NCBI GenBank assembly: GCA_041554435.1
Contig: JBFFLX010000053.1
Coordinates: 1 to 21,319, forward strand
DNA length: 21,319 bases
Reading direction: 5' to 3'
DNA from: BM524 sp041554435
GTDB taxonomy: Bacteria > Bacteroidota > Bacteroidia > Bacteroidales > F082
Part shown: positions 20,202 through 21,319 of the stretch, one piece after another
How the letters are laid out: every line of letters starts with the position of its first letter
Numbering within the stretch: position 1 is the first letter of the stretch
The notes under the pieces: generated by a model
The model's input: the letters and a program-made list of their open reading frames with translations, nothing else
Database searches by the model: none
What the model was told of the DNA's origin: nothing
Position numbers and translations under genes: made by a program

Positions 20202-21319
20202 CTAAATGATACTTATTCTCACCTTCTTCTTTTTAAGTTTGCTATTATTGGTTTTTTCTATAATCATATCTGCAATTTCTGCATTTACGGCCACATAGGT
20301 AGAATTCTGTTTGACTTCAATAACACCTATTTGATCTTTTTGTGCCTGCCCCTGCTTAAGAAATAAACCGGCCACATCTCCTTTTGATATTTTATCTCTC
20401 CTCCCCCCATTAATATATAATGTTTTCCATTTTGTTGCTGCAGGAAGTATTGTTTTTTCCTCGTTTTCAAGAACAAGATTTTCCGGTGCAATTTCCTGAA
20501 TAAAATCGGGTAAATCCTCTTCTTTCCAGTGCAAAATATAGGCAATGCCGTTTTGGTTCATACGTGCAGTACGCCCATTCCGGTGGGTGAATTCCTTTTT
20601 ACGCAGCGGGAGATGATAATGCAGAATAAACTGAATTTCAGGAATATCCAAACCGCGGGCAGCCAGATCGGTTGCCAGCAGCAGTTGTATTGTACCATTC
20701 CTGAATTTCACCAGTGCCTGCTCCCTGTCGGTTTGTTCCATGCCACCGTGAAAACTCTCATGTTGAATATTATTCTCATTTAAAAAATCACTCACTCTTT
20801 GCAGAGCATCCTTGAAATTACAAAAGATAATTCCGGGTTGATGACCAATAAAAGCAAGTGCTTTTTCCAGAGTTTTTAACTTATCCTTATGGTCAGAAAG
20901 AATTAATTTTACTGTTAGTTGAGAATTAATATCCTTAAGGTAATTTATAAAAACCGGTTTTTGCAATCCCACAAACTCCGGTATTTTGGCATCGCTGGTG
21001 GCGGAAGTTAAGATTCTTTGCTTTACTTTAGGAAGGGCTTCAACTATTTCGGCCATTTCCTTTTCAAAGCCTATTTCCAGCGATTTATCAAACTCATCCA
21101 GGACGAGAGTTTTAATATATTCCAGTGGGAATTTATCCCTTCTGAACCTGTCGGCTATCCGCCCGGGTGTGCCGATCAGAATTGCGGGCTTATGCTTCAA
21201 GTCAATCTTGTCGAGGGCACCGGCACGACCACCATAAACAGAATTCACCTTAAATCCCGATCCCATTTTGCGCATCACCTGTTCAATTTGTTGTGCCAGT
21301 TCACGCGAAGGAACAAGTA
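20202..21319 (-). CDS. DEAD-box RNA helicase, DbpA-like, 5' end outside window
   Basis: At least 372 codons are present, and the gene runs off the right edge: in-frame LVPSRELAQQIEQV (helicase motif Ia) precedes the first GTG/ATG at 21278. Later motifs are GTPGRI (Ib), VLDEFDKSLEIGFEKE (II; DEFD instead of DEAD), LTSATS (III), IIFCNFKD (IV), LLATDLAARGLDIPE (V) and HRNGRTAR (VI, usual HRxGRTGR). The C-terminus (about the last 75 residues, from LYINGGRRDKISKGDVAGLF) resembles the DbpA RNA-binding domain, which targets 23S rRNA during ribosome assembly. The name dbpA is likely but not proven. It converges with the cold-shock gene, sharing a terminator. Confidence 0.92.
   Translation of the reverse strand, partial: LVPSRELAQQIEQVMRKMGSGFKVNSVYGGRAGALDKIDLKHKPAILIGTPGRIADRFRRDKFPLEYIKTLVLDEFDKSLEIGFEKEMAEIVEALPKVKQRILTSATSDAKIPEFVGLQKPVFINYLKDINSQLTVKLILSDHKDKLKTLEKALAFIGHQPGIIFCNFKDALQRVSDFLNENNIQHESFHGGMEQTDREQALVKFRNGTIQLLLATDLAARGLDIPEIQFILHYHLPLRKKEFTHRNGRTARMNQNGIAYILHWKEEDLPDFIQEIAPENLVLENEEKTILPAATKWKTLYINGGRRDKISKGDVAGLFLKQGQAQKDQIGVIEVKQNSTYVAVNAEIADMIIEKTNNSKLKKKKVRISII

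Overview
The window looks like the chromosome of a Bacteroidota species, probably Bacteroidia of the marine Marinilabiliales type. The reasons are: AT-rich DNA; repeated -7 boxes of the form TAnnTTTG (the Bacteroidota sigma-ABfr consensus) upstream of genes; no Shine-Dalgarno sequences; a DUF4295 protein encoded between ribosomal protein L33 and ftsY; a type IX secretion C-terminal domain; and DUF1573, PadR-PspC and NamZ (DUF1343) proteins. I cannot name the genus.

Layout. 1-237: no gene, but two arrays of 7-bp repeats and a palindrome fragment. 238-1682 (-): rpmG, a DUF4295 gene that carries an apparent one-base frameshift, and ftsY, with a strong promoter in front and a terminator just before ftsY. 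1699-4105 (-): ftcD then marC. 4292-4799 (+): a conserved-looking hypothetical. 4800-5197: no gene, but palindrome-containing repeats. 5198-6226 (-): padR and a PspC protein, with a perfect inverted-repeat operator. 6313-9521 (-): an ArsP_2-type permease, an APS/PAPS reductase and a MATE pump, divergent from a cysteine-containing Rrf2 regulator at 9658 (+). 10140-12253 (+): a secreted DUF1573 protein, a class I/II aminotransferase and hypA. 12254-15089 (-): namZ and a KefB/C-like antiporter, nearly touching. 15213-16433 (+): a LolC/E-like permease.

16503-17007 is the most unusual part. An apparently intact tRNA-Arg(ACG) gene lies downstream of a small GIY-YIG nuclease ORF whose stop codon is tRNA positions 8-10. 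Two partial copies of the tRNA 5' end precede the ORF, directly after a tRNA-type promoter. Each partial copy is interrupted by a different GC-rich palindrome. This looks like a tRNA-targeting mobile nuclease element with hairpin insertions in the discarded tRNA copies. 17440-19266 (-) is a large secreted T9SS protein with HYR-like domains. 19267-19861 has no gene. 19830-20053 (+) is a cold-shock protein, and 20202-21319 (-) is a DbpA-like DEAD-box helicase running off the window; the two share a terminator and probably both serve RNA unfolding in the cold.

Most of the window is core housekeeping DNA. The accessory signals are the repeats, the palindromes and the tRNA-Arg locus. All calls come from reading the sequence; no database search was run.
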